Below are positions 53,540-64,000 of a stretch of 64,000 nucleotides of DNA, in pieces (position 1 is the stretch's first letter; each line of letters opens with the position of its first letter). This DNA is from Hirsutella rhossiliensis (taxonomy: Eukaryota > Ascomycota > Sordariomycetes > Hypocreales > Ophiocordycipitaceae). The notes under the pieces were generated by a model. It made no database searches. It was not told where the DNA came from and saw only the letters and a program-made list of their open reading frames with translations. Location: NCBI RefSeq assembly GCF_020360975.1, contig NW_025408694.1, positions 1 through 64,000 on the forward strand, given 5' to 3'. The position numbers and the translations under genes were made by a program.

Positions 53540-54895
53540 CTGACGGGCCACTTAACCAGACTGGCCACCTAGCCACTTTTTCACACCTTCTACATTTCAG
53601 CCAGAACACCACCACCAAAATGCGTCGCGAAGAGGCCAGGCTTCTGGAGGCTCGTGTGCAAAAGCCAAGAAGTATCTTGATCAAAATCCCACTGCAAAGG
53701 TGACCACGGTTGCTCGTCAATTCGAAGTGCCGCGTGGCCGACTCGAAGCCGCCTGGACGGCCGAACCAGCTTGACTGACCGCCAACCAACAAATACGAAA
53801 TTGAGCAAGCCAGAAGAAGATGCACTATGCCGCTACATCGATCGCCTTGACGCTGTGAATTTAGCCGTACGCAGAGAGTTCATTGTGGATGCTGCAAACC
53901 GCATTCTCAAGGTGCGGTCAGGCAAGGCTAGCCAGAGCAACCCGCCCACCGTGGGCATACATTGGATCGACCGCTTCGTCAAGCGTCATAAATATCTACT
54001 AATGAGCCAAAAGCAGCTGGAATCGAACCGCCAAGCCGCCGAGGATATCCCTACAGTCATTGAGTGGTACAAGAAACTCCACGCTGTAATGCAATCCGAA
54101 GGCATTGTGGAAGACGACATCTGGAACATGGACGAAACAGGGTTTCGTATCGGGGTTGGGAAAGACCAATTGGTCGTCACAAAGCGCAAGAAAGCCCATT
54201 ACTTCGGCACTCCTGGTAACAGGGAGTCAGCTACGGCCATTGAGTGCATCTCGGCCGGTGGGCGAGTCTTACCAGCCTTCTTGGTGCTCTGTGGTATCCA
54301 ACATCAAGCTCGATGGTACGAAGTCATGAAGCACTACCCAGACACACGCATTGCGATGTCACCAACTGGGTATAGTAACGACGAGATCTGCTTGGAGTGG
54401 ATCTATCATTTCGACGAGCACACGAAAAACAAGACCAAAGGCAACAAGCGGCTACTTCTACTCGATGGATTCGGTTCACACCATACATACCCGTTTATCG
54501 AGTACTGTGGGCGCCGCGGTATTATACCTTCTCTTTACCTCCTCATTTAACACACCTTCTTCAACCACTGGATGTGGTAGTCTTTCAGCCGCTCAAGCAT
54601 TATCACGCAAAGGCGGTAGACCTAGTGGTTCGTGACGGCTGCACAGATATCACCAAATTGGAGTTCTTGGACTTCATTCAGGACGTCCGGAAGCAAGCCT
54701 TTCGTCAATTGACCATCATTTCTGCGTTTCGGAAGACTGGAATAGTGCCATTCAACCAAGAGGTGGTCCTGGCCGTCATGAAAGCACGCAAAGCTCGTAC
54801 ACCTACCCTGAATTGGATCCGGCCTCCTGTCTTCACCGTTCGGCACGCCAGTCACCCTCCGGCAAATGCACAAGGCGGCAACGCAATGCCTTGAG
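53540..54895 (+). pseudogene. Pogo-like transposase relic
   Basis: An HTH part, AKVTTVARQFEVPRGRLEAA, lies near 53690 in one frame; the main ORF 53771-54550 has a CENP-B-like part (EEDALCRYIDRLDAVNLAVR, VGIHWIDRFVKRHKYLL) and the DDE domain with IWNMDETGFRIG and LLLLDGFGSHHTYPFIEYC. The end, in the next frame, gives HLTHLLQPLDVVVFQPLKHY, the third catalytic Asp, FRKTGIVPFNQEVVLAVMKA, and a stop at 54894. Only two or three frame shifts separate it from a full protein. No TIRs were found; the left side is bounded by a LINE and the right by Helitron-associated sequence. Confidence 0.8.
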
Positions 54896-55177
54896 GAACG
54901 AAGAGACGAAAGGATCCTTCTTCCGCCCCCTCCGTATGCCTTGAGGAACGAAAGGTTCTTCCTTCCGCGTCCTTCGCCACACCTCCACATCCTCTACCCC
55001 CTACGCACGGACCGCATGCCGCTCCGTGCCCACCAGCCACTCTTCACCGCCACCTGTTCTTTTTCCCACCAACCTTCCTGTTCCTGCTGCCCGTTCCCGT
55101 CCCGCTCCCGCCCCGGTCCCACTCTCCGGGCCAACTCTCCTTTCTCGTACCGATTGTTCACAGCCATCACCGTGCAC

Positions 55178-55940
55178 CATGCCACGAGAACACCCCGTCA
55201 CGGTCTCGCCCGAGGAGGTTCGCCGCACTTTGGGTGATCTTGAATCGCAGAGATCCCAGCAGCGCCGTTCCTATCAACGACCTTCACCGCTTATCAGGGT
55301 TCCCCACGACGAGATCCTCCGCGTCTTGCACGATATGGACCGCCAGCGCGCCGAAGAACGATCCGCCGCCGTGAAGCTCAATTCCAATATACCGCACACA
55401 CGCAACAGCCGAACAACCCATCCCCGAGACGACCCCGAGAAGAGCAAGCGCCCTCCACTCCACCTCCAACGCAGCCAAAACACTCCCCTAGAAGACAAAC
55501 GCAGCTGCCAGCGACTGCATCACCGAGACGACCTAGAGAGGGGCTATCACCCTCCACTCCACCTCCCACGCGGCTAAGGCGCTCCTCCAAAAGACACGCG
55601 CAGCCGCCGGCCGCTCCATCGCCGAAACGACACAGAGAAGAGGAGACACCTCCCACTCCACCCCCCACGCAGCCAACGCGCTCCTCCAAAAGACACACGC
55701 AGACGCCGGCCTCTCCATCACCGAGTCGATCCAGGGCGGAACAACCGCTTCGCCCTTCATCGCCCACACGGACGGGGCGCTTCCCACGAGGCCCGGGCCT
55801 ACGCAAGAAACCGTCCAACTCCAGCGAGACTCTGTCGAGTCTGCGCTACATCACCATGACGCCCGTTTCCGCTCTAAAGAGCAGGCATCGTCAACAAGAT
55901 CCTGGTGCAACGAAGTTCCACGTGCCCTTCAGGTAGCAGC
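55178..55940 (+). pseudogene. Helitron N-terminal region with 33-residue repeats
   Basis: Start ATG 55178 (MPREHPVTVSPEEVRRTLGD). Helical start (DEILRVLHDMDRQRAEER), then three units of a 99-bp repeat (55424-55720) rich in Pro, Ser, Arg and Thr (PSTPPPTQPKH, PPAAPSPKRHREEETPPTPP). A one-base shift inside the Lys/Asn-rich stretch near 55370 changes frame. The low-complexity sequence is probably disordered. Confidence 0.6.
55424..55720 (+). repeat. Tandem repeat, 3 x 99 bp
   Basis: Start points CCGAGACGACC, CCGAGACGACC, CCGAAACGACA and CCGAGTCGATC lie at 55424, 55523, 55622 and 55721, exactly 99 bases apart, keeping frame. Confidence 0.9.
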
Positions 55941-55941
55941 T

Positions 55942-57190
55942 CCTAGATCGTTCTACCAGGCGTTTACGGACGAGAGGACGTTGCCCATTTCTCACTGCGT
56001 CTTCTGCTATAGAAAGACCCCACCTTGCGAGCTCTCAACCATGCAGTGGAGGGTCGATTGTCGCCCTCCCTGCTGCAGGCGACCCGGACCATCCAGAAGT
56101 GTGGCGCTTGCCTTCCGCCGCACGAGCGCGCGGGAGTTGACGTATGCCGCGAGTGTCGCGCCAGCTTCGACGGTGGACGGCTGCCCAAAGCCTGCTCGGT
56201 CAACAATATGGCCATCGGTTGCGAACATCGGTACCCTGGCGAGCTTGATGACCTCTCCCGTTGAGGAGAGACTCATTGCCCTGCATGCGCCCTTTGGCTA
56301 TATCACCAAGTTCACGGTCGACAACAAGACCCGTTCGGGAATCAGCTACCGCAAGCACGTGAAAGGACATATCGTCGTCTTTCCGAACAAGGTGGACGAT
56401 CTTGTTACCACCGTTCTTCCCATCCCTTGCTGCAGACCATTGAGAATATCCACGTCTCTTGGAGCGGTTCGGCTAAGCCTGGCTCCGCAGACGTCAGACA
56501 CCTGCTTCAGGTGCGCAAATCTCGAGTGGCGGCCGCCCTGGCGTGGCTGCAAAGGAACAACCCACTTTACGAGAATATCGCAATCGACCAGGCAGAGATG
56601 GATGGCTGGCGGTATGCCGACGGCTCCACTGTTCCGACCGTCATCATGGACCGCATGCAGAGAGGAACCGTCGACCGTTGAGAGGACTCAAACTGACCAC
56701 ATAGTCCCGGACACTGATCGAGGCTTGGAGGAAAACAGTTTCAGAAGCATCGATGAACTTGTGAGCTCGATCGATGGCACCTTCGTCGACGAGTCTCGCG
56801 ACTTGGACTGTACTCTATCGACTGAGCAGACTCGACCCTCTCCTGGTGAGCTGGCGACTCTTGTCCCCGACTCGGCTGCCATCGGCCAGGAAGTTGAAAC
56901 CATATGTGAGACGTCTGCATCCGCCATGTTCCCTCTTGATGGACCGGCTGCCTTTGCGGATACCGATAAGCTGTCGTTTGTGGCGGGCATGGCCAACGCC
57001 CAATCCGGATCCACGTGGCCGCTCTATACCATGCGTTATGCAGGTCCAAACTACGGGAGATCAGCCGTTTGTCCGAGTAGAACGTGGTGCGGACTTTGCA
57101 GACAACCTGCACGAAGATTTCTTCCCTCGAACATTTCCCAAGCTTTTTCCGTGGGAAGGGCGGCCCGAAATCAAGGGCGACTCGAGTCGT
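55942..57190 (+). pseudogene. Helitron DUF6570-like domain
   Basis: The Cys-rich start reads PISHCVFCYRKTPPCEL, then CGACLPPHERAGVDVCRECR, LPKACSVNNMAIGC and HRYPGELDDLS; the frame then changes into VEERLIALHAPFGYITKFTV, YRKHVKGHIVVFPNKVDDLV and ENIHVSWSGSAKPGSADVRH. This CxxC plus ALHAPFGYI pattern precedes the Rep domain in many fungal Helitron proteins. It is followed by an acidic linker (DELVSSIDGTFVDESRDLD). Frames change near 56265, 56430 and 56660. Confidence 0.75.
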
Positions 57191-58965
57191 AGCCGACAAA
57201 GCGACGCTGCCGACCGTCGTCCGAATCACTCGCTTAGCTACTGGGCCAGATACGTATTGCAACGGCATGGAGGCCGATTCGCCACCCATCCTGTCTTTTG
57301 TTTCTTAGTATTCAACACCTCCTTCGCTCCTCTAACCGCCGCATCAGCATGGTCCGTGTCGCTAAAGATTCCTTCCACAGGCTCGAGCAAGCGTATGCGA
57401 ACTTGAACGAGGACCGACTGAAGAGAGCCGAGGCGGAGATGCGGGAGACAAGGACCACGTCGGACCCTGACATATCGGTCTTGCTTCGCGAGCTGTCGAT
57501 TTTGGCCACGCACAGCCGCTCTCGAACGAATCCCGTTTGCTTATGCGGAGGAAGATACAAGCTGTTAACATTTGGGCCGGTATGCCTGCAGTTTGGATTA
57601 CCATCAGTCCCAACGACATTAATAATCCGATAAAGATGAAGCTTGCCATTCATAGGCTGCACGATTATGACTCTGCAAAGGAGCTTTTGGCCGATCTCCG
57701 TGAAAAGTACGACAGAATCGCCCTCAGCACCATGGATCCGGTCAGCTCGGCCATCTTCTTCCACCGAGAAATATCCTATTCTTTGACAAATACGTGAATA
57801 CAGGCCGGGAATCGATCTTTGGGAAGATTAGCCACTACTACGCCACGGTGGAGACGAATGAGCGAGGCAGCCTCCACTTGCATGGACTCCTCTGGCTGGA
57901 GGGCAACATGCGGTTACCGAACCTGATGGACGACATGGCCAATCCCGCGGAAGAAGCATACCGTGCCCAGGTGATCCGGTATGTGGACTCTGTCTTTCAT
58001 GAGTGTTTAGACGAAGATGCCGGAAAAGCCGTGCGACAACAGAGGAAGCCCATCGATCCCGTGGAGGAGGTCATGACCAGCACCTCGGCTCTCACTGCGG
58101 CCTTCGAAGACGAATCCAACTTCATCGCGTACTGCTGCCAAGTGCACTCCACACGTACACCTGCCTCAAGTATTCTCTGAAGGGTGTCATCGAACAGGGG
58201 CAGATCAACAGAGACGGACAGCCTGCCGCTTCAAGGCACCGTGGAAGATCGTCGAGGAGACAGGGTTCACAGAGGATGGTCTGCTTCAGATCCGGCGCAA
58301 TCACCCGCTCGTCAACCGGTATAACAAGTCATTGGCGGTCGGCCTTCGCCACAATCACGACGTCTCGATGATCTTGACCAAAACCAAGGGCCTGGCCATG
58401 GTGTACTACATCACGAACTACGCCACCAAACTGGATACGCCGATGTGGAGGCGCATTGCTCTCGCCACCGAGGTTGCCCGCCAACTCCGCGAAGCCGGTC
58501 GTCCGACGTCTCGCGCACCAGATCCCGCCCTGCCCGACAACAGGCAGCAGGCAGTGTTGAACGAGCCGTCAATTCCTGATGAGAACGGCAAATCGGATCT
58601 TCTCCGAGCGACAACTCTCGGCCGTAGAGGTCTGTTACCACCTCCTTGGATATGATACCGACTTTACCAACGTGCCGCATTGGTCTTTCCTGAACCTGAC
58701 GGCGCTCTATTGGGCAATCTTTCGGCTATGGTCACATCTCCGCCATCAGGCCGGCGAGCTGACGGACGCTGAACAGCCCGCGGAGACAATCCGTCTGAGG
58801 CAAGGAGGGCGAACCCTTCTATACCTAGACGCGTATGCGTACCGGGGCCATGTTCTACGAGACTTATGCCTGTATGACTACATGTCAATGATTCATTTGG
58901 TGCGTCGAAAGGTCGGAGTGAAGACGACTCTCATATTTTCTCGATGGCCAGGATTCCGACTGTGA
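57191..58965 (+). pseudogene. Helitron HUH Rep endonuclease domain
   Basis: The HUH motif is ERGSLHLHGLLWLEG near 57870, and the two-tyrosine motif is MVYYITNYATKLDTP near 58400. Before it is AVWITISPNDINNPIKMKL. After it, AVEVCYHLLGYDTDFTNVPH and YDYMSMIHLVRRKVGV are the usual link to the helicase. Known role: nicking and strand transfer at Helitron ends through 5'-phosphotyrosine. Frames shift near 57550, 57800, 58170, 58330 and 58570, so the domain is not open as written. Confidence 0.8.
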
Positions 58966-59019
58966 CGACTGGATCCAAAAGCTTCGACGGCCCGACCAGT
59001 ACGCCATCCCGATCTTCCA

Positions 59020-61435
59020 AGGATACATCAGCGACGACCATGAGGACGATCACCCAGTCTATATTAAGCGGTACGCTCTAAACCCCGGCACCGTTTTGGC
59101 TCTATCTGATAGCCCGTGCAGAAATTCGGTCCTACACTTGGCGCTATTCGTCCCTTGGGAGAAGTTTATTTCTGAGAGCCAAGGCGACATAACCGACATA
59201 TGGACGACGCATCGATCGGGGCTTTGTCCCCGCCTCCGTTTCCATGTCTCCAACATTGGTCTTTTGAGAAAATCTGCCGAAGACGCGCAAGGACGCGAAG
59301 CTCTGGGCCAGTCGGTCGGAGGGCGACGACACAATTGACGTCGAGTACCCACTTGACGACGGCCGCGATGAAGAAGAGCCTCCAGCGCTGGCTCATCGTC
59401 AGGCCTACAAAGCTCTGCTCCAGATTTTGCGAAATGCCGTGCAGGATACGGACGCCACAAAAGACTCACCCGTCCTTGGAGGTCTAATACACGATCTGTG
59501 CGAAGAGAACCCGGCTGAAGAAGAGCAACCTTTCGTCCAACGTCAAGAGGATCTGTACCGGAATATGCCCGATGATCAAGGTGACGCCTTGTGTCAATTC
59601 CCCATATCTCGAGACGATGTCCAAGCAGCGGCCAAGGCCCAACAACTATTGCATCTTCGGATGCTGGACGATATTGAGGGTGGTTCTCAGGGCACCGTAC
59701 TATCCACGAATGGCGCCGACATTGACGATACCCTTGCTCGCTACGGCGATATGGAGTCCGCCGCTGCGCTCCCGGGCAGTGACCTCAATGAACAAGGGCC
59801 TCGGATGCTTGTCGACGTCAGTCCGGCAACTAGCTTCGCGGAGATTGGACACACCGCCGCGGCCAGCTTTACACTGAACTATCTACAGACCATGGCCCTT
59901 CAACTCGTTTGCCTGTTTCTGGACAAGTATACTGCCAACCCGGACTCAGCCGGTCAGCATCTTCAATACACCGGCGGGCCAGGTGGCACGGGAAAGTCGA
60001 GGATTATCGATGCCCTGAAGGGCGTGTTCGCGGCGAGGAACCAGCCGCATCTTCTGCAGATAACCGGCACGTCGGGCAGTTCGGCGGCCCATATTGGCGG
60101 CACGACCATCCACTCGGCCTGTGGGTTAGATTCCCATCGCGATCCAAACAAACCGCCTCCCCTTCTCGGAGGCGAAGAAGTGGATCTGAAACAGAAGCTG
60201 GTACTCGTGATTGACGAGGTCAGCATGCTGGGAGGAGCCACTCTGCACAACGTCAGTCGTCACCTGCAGGCACTCCGTGACTGTCCGGACGAACCGTTTG
60301 GCGGCATGCCCGTCGTCCTACTGATGGGAGACTTCTACCAGTTCGCCCCCGTGCGGGAAACAAGCCTACTGATCATCAGACCGCCGGACCGAACAGAGAC
60401 CCCCCTGCGACAGGCGACCATCTCTCACCACAGCGGCTGCAGATTGTGGCATCTGTTCAAAACCGTGGTGCTCCTCGAAGACCAAGTCCGCGCACGCAAC
60501 GATCCCCAACTCCGTGCACTCCTGGATCGAGTTCGTAACGGGCGCCAGACCCATCAAGATCTGAGCTTGCTCAACGCCAACATTGTAGGACGCTCGCAAA
60601 TCACCTTCCACGATGGTTTGCGCGCTATAACGCCGCTGAACCGCACCCGGTGGGCCCTCAACATGGAAGCTGTTGTGGGCTGGGCGCGCTTCAACAAGCG
60701 GCACATCCGTATCTTTGTCTCGACTCACACCTGGCGTAGCGGCGCGCTTTCTCCAGACATCGTAGCGCGAACCGTCGGACAAGGCGACGACTCTGCCTGC
60801 AAAGTCCCCGGCGTCTTCTTCTACGCCCAGGGCATGCCCGTGGTTGTGAACAAGAACATCTACACTGGCCTGAAGGTTGTGAATGGGGCCGACTTTACCG
60901 CCGTGGACGTGATAATCGATCCCAATCACCCGGGATACTGCTTGGCCGATGACGTGACCATCCACTTCGGGCCACCACTCGGCATTCTTCTGCAGTCCGA
61001 GGAGACGAAAGCCTTGGCGATACCGTCCCTCCCTGTGGGGACGGTACTCATCCGCCCCATGTCACATATACTTGACTCGACTAACTCTCACTTCAAGTTC
61101 TTGTCCGCAAGATGCACGCGACGTGGACTGCCCGTTGTACCAGCGTTCGTTCTCACTGATTACAAAGCCCAGGGTAAAACGTTCGTCGAAGTACTGTTGG
61201 AGCTGCGTGGAAATCGTGTGATCAATGGTGAACCCTCCAAGTGCGATTTTACGAGCCTCTACGTCCAACTGTCCAGGTGCACCTCGCTTCGGGGCATCAA
61301 GCTTCTGGTCCCGTGAGGTACCATGATTTCATTGGCAATGGGCTGGATCAGGCCATACTTGATGGAATGCAGAGACTCAAGAACTTGGCCGCAGAAACGA
61401 GACGGTTATACGAGGACCATAGTTTCGAAAAATAG
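59020..61435 (+). CDS. Helitron Pif1-like helicase domain
   Basis: The frame from 59427 is open for 629 codons. Walker A: YTGGPGGTGKSRIIDALKGV; Walker B: LVLVIDEVSMLGG; VVLLMGDFYQFAPV follows as motif III. Later motifs: HPGYCLADDVTIHFGPPLGI, LTDYKAQGKTFVEVLLELRG and SLYVQLSRCTSLRGIKLLVP. A TGA at 61314 lies just after KLLVP; one more C in the preceding CCC would keep the frame into VRYHDFIGNGLDQAILDGMQ, ending at 61435. Upstream (59020-59290) the linker FVPWEKFISESQGDI is in another frame. It unwinds DNA for rolling-circle transposition; of the Helitron domains here this is the least damaged. Confidence 0.9.
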
Positions 61436-61535
61436 CTATCCCTTCACCGCCGACCAAGCATGGCTGCTGACATGTCCATCATATGCGACTTCATCCCCTC
61501 TGCTTTACCCTGCTCCATCGCGGCCATCATTTGCC

Positions 61536-62177
61536 TCATCCCCGTCCCGCTTGTCCGCCCGGAGCTCGACCGTACACGGACTCAGCAAACATCCGAAGCT
61601 GCATCGGGAATCGGGAATCCCCATAATGCTCGATGATGTCGCTCTTTTCCACCGCGCTTCGTAGGTCGTGCCATTGCGATGGGGTCATACCGAGTGTCTC
61701 GCACTCTTTCTTCTTCTTTGCATCCCACCACGGCGGCAGTAACGCGGGACAACGCTCGACGCGCTCCAGGAAGCGCTTGAAGCCACGCAGCCCATTGGCG
61801 GCACCACCATATATGCTATCCGCGTCTGCTTCGCCTTCAATGTTGTACATATCCTCAACGCGCAGTCGGTAGGCGTCGATCAGCAGCCCGTAGACATCTC
61901 TTTCCGATCGATCATGCAGCCAAGTGCGATTTTCAAGACGCGTGAAGGGGCGGATGACGCCCTGTTCCAACCCCTTCGGAGGCGATAACTTTGCCGTTGT
62001 AGGCCCATCTTGAAACGATGTCGTGGCGTCGGCCTGTTTGCCACAAACCTTCTTATGGACCTTCCAGTCTGCCTTCTGGCAATCCCTGGAGCAGTACGGC
62101 GTTGTGGAACATTTCGCGCACCTCTTGAGGGCGACTTCAGGCGGCGACTTCTTGCAGCTATTGCACTCGAGGGCCAT
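61536..62177 (-). CDS. MYND-type zinc-finger protein
   Basis: The ORF is intact: ATG 62177, stop 61536, 213 residues. Residues 5-45 form a MYND finger: CNSCKKSPPEVALKRCAKC, then PYCSRDCQKADWKVHKKVC. The rest reads RDVYGLLIDAYRLRVEDMYN, NGLRGFKRFLERVERCPALL and WHDLRSAVEKSDIIEHYGDS, seen in small fungal MYND proteins of unknown function. It probably acts through protein contacts, the known use of MYND fingers. It lies on the opposite strand between two Helitron copies, about 100 bases past the first Helitron's helicase. It is either a host gene between insertions or a passenger captured by a Helitron; the unbroken frame sets it apart from its neighbours. Confidence 0.85.
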   Translation of the reverse strand: MALECNSCKKSPPEVALKRCAKCSTTPYCSRDCQKADWKVHKKVCGKQADATTSFQDGPTTAKLSPPKGLEQGVIRPFTRLENRTWLHDRSERDVYGLLIDAYRLRVEDMYNIEGEADADSIYGGAANGLRGFKRFLERVERCPALLPPWWDAKKKKECETLGMTPSQWHDLRSAVEKSDIIEHYGDSRFPMQLRMFAESVYGRAPGGQAGRG

Positions 62178-62467
62178 GATGACCTAATTCCGATGACCAA
62201 ATCGTTGAAGAATTGCTTTCTGAAAAAGACCGCATAATTGAAGCTCATTTTATGCCGCAGGGAGGGCTAGCTTAGGCTTAAACGGGTAAGGTGCTGCAGC
62301 CGCACTACCACCAGACTTGTTGTGCCTTTCCAAAAACCAACCCGAATGCTCGCGCTTTGACTACGCCCAACTCTCGTCCCGTTCCTCAAGGCATTGGCGG
62401 ACCCTGGAAGGGGCCGGTCTCCTGTTCCTCAAGGCATTGGCGGACCCTGGAAGGGGCCGGTCTCCTG
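62178..62467. other. Flank between the MYND gene and the second Helitron
   Basis: No gene. It contains the MYND gene's upstream region and the 43-bp tandem duplication at 62381-62466. Confidence 0.5.
62381..62466. repeat. Perfect tandem duplication, 2 x 43 bp
   Basis: The unit starts GTTCCTCAAGGCATTGGCGG. Copies are 62381-62423 and 62424-62466, identical. It abuts the start of the second Helitron homology and contains TTCCTCAAGG, the reverse complement of part of the CCTTGAGGAACGAAAGG motif. Confidence 0.95.
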
Positions 62468-64000
62468 TATGCCGCTCCGTGCCCTCCAGCCACTCTTCAC
62501 CGCCACCTGTACTGTCCCCACCAACTTCCTGTTCTTGTTGCCCGCCCGGGCCCACCCAGGGGTCCCGGGAGGCCCTCCCGGCCGGCGGGGCAAAGGTCTT
62601 GACCTTGACCTAATCGCTCCGCCAACTCTCCTTTCTCGTAGCAATTGTTCACAGCCATCCCCGTGCACCATGCCGCGAGAACATCCAGTCAAATCTCACC
62701 GAGGAGGTTCGCCGCACTTTGGGTGATCTTGAATCGCAGAGATCCCAGCAGCGCCGTTCCTATCAGCGACCTTCACCGCTTATTAGGGTTCCCGACGAGA
62801 TCCTCCGCGTCTTGCACGATATGGACCGCCAGCGCGCTGAAGAACGAAGCCGCCACCGTGAAGCTCAATTCCAATATACCGCACACACGCAGCAGCCGAA
62901 CAACCCATCCCCGAGACGACCCCGAGAAGAGCAAGCGCCCTCCACTCCACCCCCAACGCAGCCAAAACACTTCCTACAAGACACACGCAGCCGCCAGCGA
63001 CTGCATCACCGAGACGACCTAGAGAGGGGCAAGCACCCCCACTCCACCACCCACGCAGCTAAGGCGCTCCTCCAAAGACACACGCAGCCGCCGGCCGCTC
63101 CATCACCGAAACGACACAGAGAAGAGAGACACCTCCCACTCCACCCCCACGCAGCCAAAGCGCTCCTTTAAAGTCACATGCAGACGCCAGCCTCTCCATC
63201 CCGAGTCGATCCAGAGCGGAACAATCGCTTCGCCCTTCATCGCTCACGCGGACGGGGCGCTTCCCCACGAGGCCCGGGCCTACGCGAGAAACCGTTCAAC
63301 TCCAGCGAGACTCTGTCAAGTCTACCTTACATCACTATGACGCCTGTTTCCGCTCTAAAGAGCAGGCATCGTCAACAAGATCCTGGTGCAACGAAGTTCC
63401 ACTTGCCCTTCAGGTAGCAGCTCCTAGATCGTTCTACCAGGCGTTTACGGATGAGAGGACGTTGCCGATTTCTCACTGCGTCTTCTGCTATAGAAAGGCC
63501 CCACCTTGCGAGCTCTCAACCATGCAGTGGAGGAGTCGATTGTCACCCTCCCTGCTGCAGGCGACCAGGACCATCCAGAAGTGTGACGCTTGCCTTCCGC
63601 CGCACGAGCGCGCGGGAGTTGACGTATGCCGCGAGTGTCGCGCCAGCTTCGACGGTGGACGGCTGCCTAAAGCCTGCTCGGTCAACAATATGGCCATCGG
63701 TTGCGAACATCGGTACCCTGGCGAGCTTGATGACCTCTCTCCCGTTGAGGAGAGACTCATTGCCTTGCATGCGCCCTTTGGCTATATCACCAAGTTCACA
63801 GTCGACAACAAGACCCGTTCGGGAATTAGCTACCGCAAGCACGTGAAAGGACATATCGTCGTCTTTCCGAACAAGGTGGACGATCTTGTGGCCACGGTTC
63901 TTCCCCATCCCTTACTGCAGGCCATTGAGAACATCCACGTCTCTTGGAGCGGTTCGGCTAAGCCTGGCTCCGCAGACGTCAGACACCTGCTTCAGGTGCG
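62468..64000 (+). mobile_element. Second Helitron copy (H2), cut by the window edge
   Basis: It matches H1 from ATGCCGCTCCGTGCC onward, including the MPREHP start (62671), 33-residue repeats and DUF6570-like domain. Compared with H1 it has about 40 extra bases before the start (a GC-rich insert near 62555-62620) and several small indels. The match runs to the last base of the window. Confidence 0.85.
62671..64000 (+). pseudogene. Helitron N-terminal and DUF6570-like region of H2 (partial)
   Basis: Start ATG 62671, then a shift after MPREHPVKSH. The repeat spacing is 98, 97 and 95 bases (starts at 62911, 63009, 63106, 63201) where H1 keeps 99, so frame is lost. The DUF6570-like part is better preserved than in H1: SPVEERLIALHAPFGYITKF and LVATVLPHPLLQAIENIHVS stay in one frame. 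The Rep and helicase domains lie beyond the window. Confidence 0.7.

Larger units (their letters stand above)
54985..61440 (+). mobile_element. Helitron, nearly full length (copy H1)
   Basis: A single plus-strand coding unit carries, in order, a Pro-rich repeat N-terminus, a DUF6570-like domain, the HUH Rep nuclease and a Pif1-like helicase. This is the RepHel arrangement of rolling-circle Helitrons. The left limit is the point from which it matches copy H2 (ATGCCGCTCCGTGCC, 55015 and 62468). I could not define the 5' TC and 3' hairpin-CTRR ends, so limits are approximate. Confidence 0.75.

Noticed and set aside
1..64000. tRNA, rRNA or other structural RNA genes
   Set aside because: No cloverleaf with matching arms or rRNA-like sequence was noticed; the initiator tRNA-like bases at 27920 are only a primer-site complement.

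Overview
The window is filamentous ascomycete (Pezizomycotina) nuclear DNA, probably Sordariomycetes; I would not name a genus. The evidence is short GT-AG introns with CTAAC-type branch points, a FunK1-type kinase relic, a ULS1/RIS1-type SNF2-RING ATPase gene, and a fungal set of transposons (Fot/pogo, hAT, Crypton, Ty1/copia, Ty3/gypsy, Tad-like LINE, Helitron). Only about 10 kb looks like host sequence. The rest is transposons inserted into transposons, and many boundaries can be fixed to the base by target-site duplications (TSDs).

Layout. 1-3.6 kb: no confident gene. 3.6-6.46 kb (minus): gypsy LTR + gag + protease joined in frame to a Helitron helicase C-terminus. 7.0-15.4 kb: a pogo/Fot-like element (about 2.2 kb when emptied) that carries a hAT element (7244-10145, TSD CATCCAAC) and a Crypton tyrosine-recombinase element (10278-13618, between two TGTCACA copies) that splits its transposase ORF. 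15.5-19.1 kb: kinase-like relics, including a broken FunK1 gene. 19.88-26.01 kb: a 0.3-kb TA-flanked MITE split by a 5.83-kb copia element (TSD GTATT). 26.015-33.5 kb: copy A of a 3.9-kb TIR element with a DDE integrase-like transposase, itself holding an internally deleted copia. 33.5-42.45 kb: host island with an unrecognised ORF, a multi-spanning membrane protein, a small Cys/coiled-coil ORF and the SNF2-RING gene. 42.46-52.42 kb: a Tad-like LINE 3' fragment split by copy B of the 3.9-kb element, which holds a Fot element, a pogo element and two solo LTRs. 52.5-54.9 kb: a second LINE fragment and a pogo relic. 55-61.4 kb: a nearly full Helitron (N-terminal repeats, DUF6570-like, HUH Rep, Pif1-like helicase). 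61.5-62.2 kb: an intact MYND-finger gene. 62.4-64 kb: the start of a second Helitron copy, cut by the window edge.

The most unusual unit is the 3.9-kb element present twice (A 26015-33500, B 42554-52236): 39-bp terminal inverted repeats starting TACGGGCGAC, 5-bp TSDs (GGTAC, GGACC), an intron-bearing transposase on the minus strand, and two plus-strand accessory genes, one with a DUF3716-like Cys motif and one with a SUMO-interaction-like TIDLTSDD motif and a basic PKKRKQ stretch. Both copies carry the same copia LTR at the same site, so they descend from one already-invaded parent.

Caveat: many frame breaks, in host genes as well as transposons, fall in homopolymers. At one site the open frame needs five T, copy A has six and copy B has four. 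Some 'pseudogenes' here may be uncorrected long-read errors.
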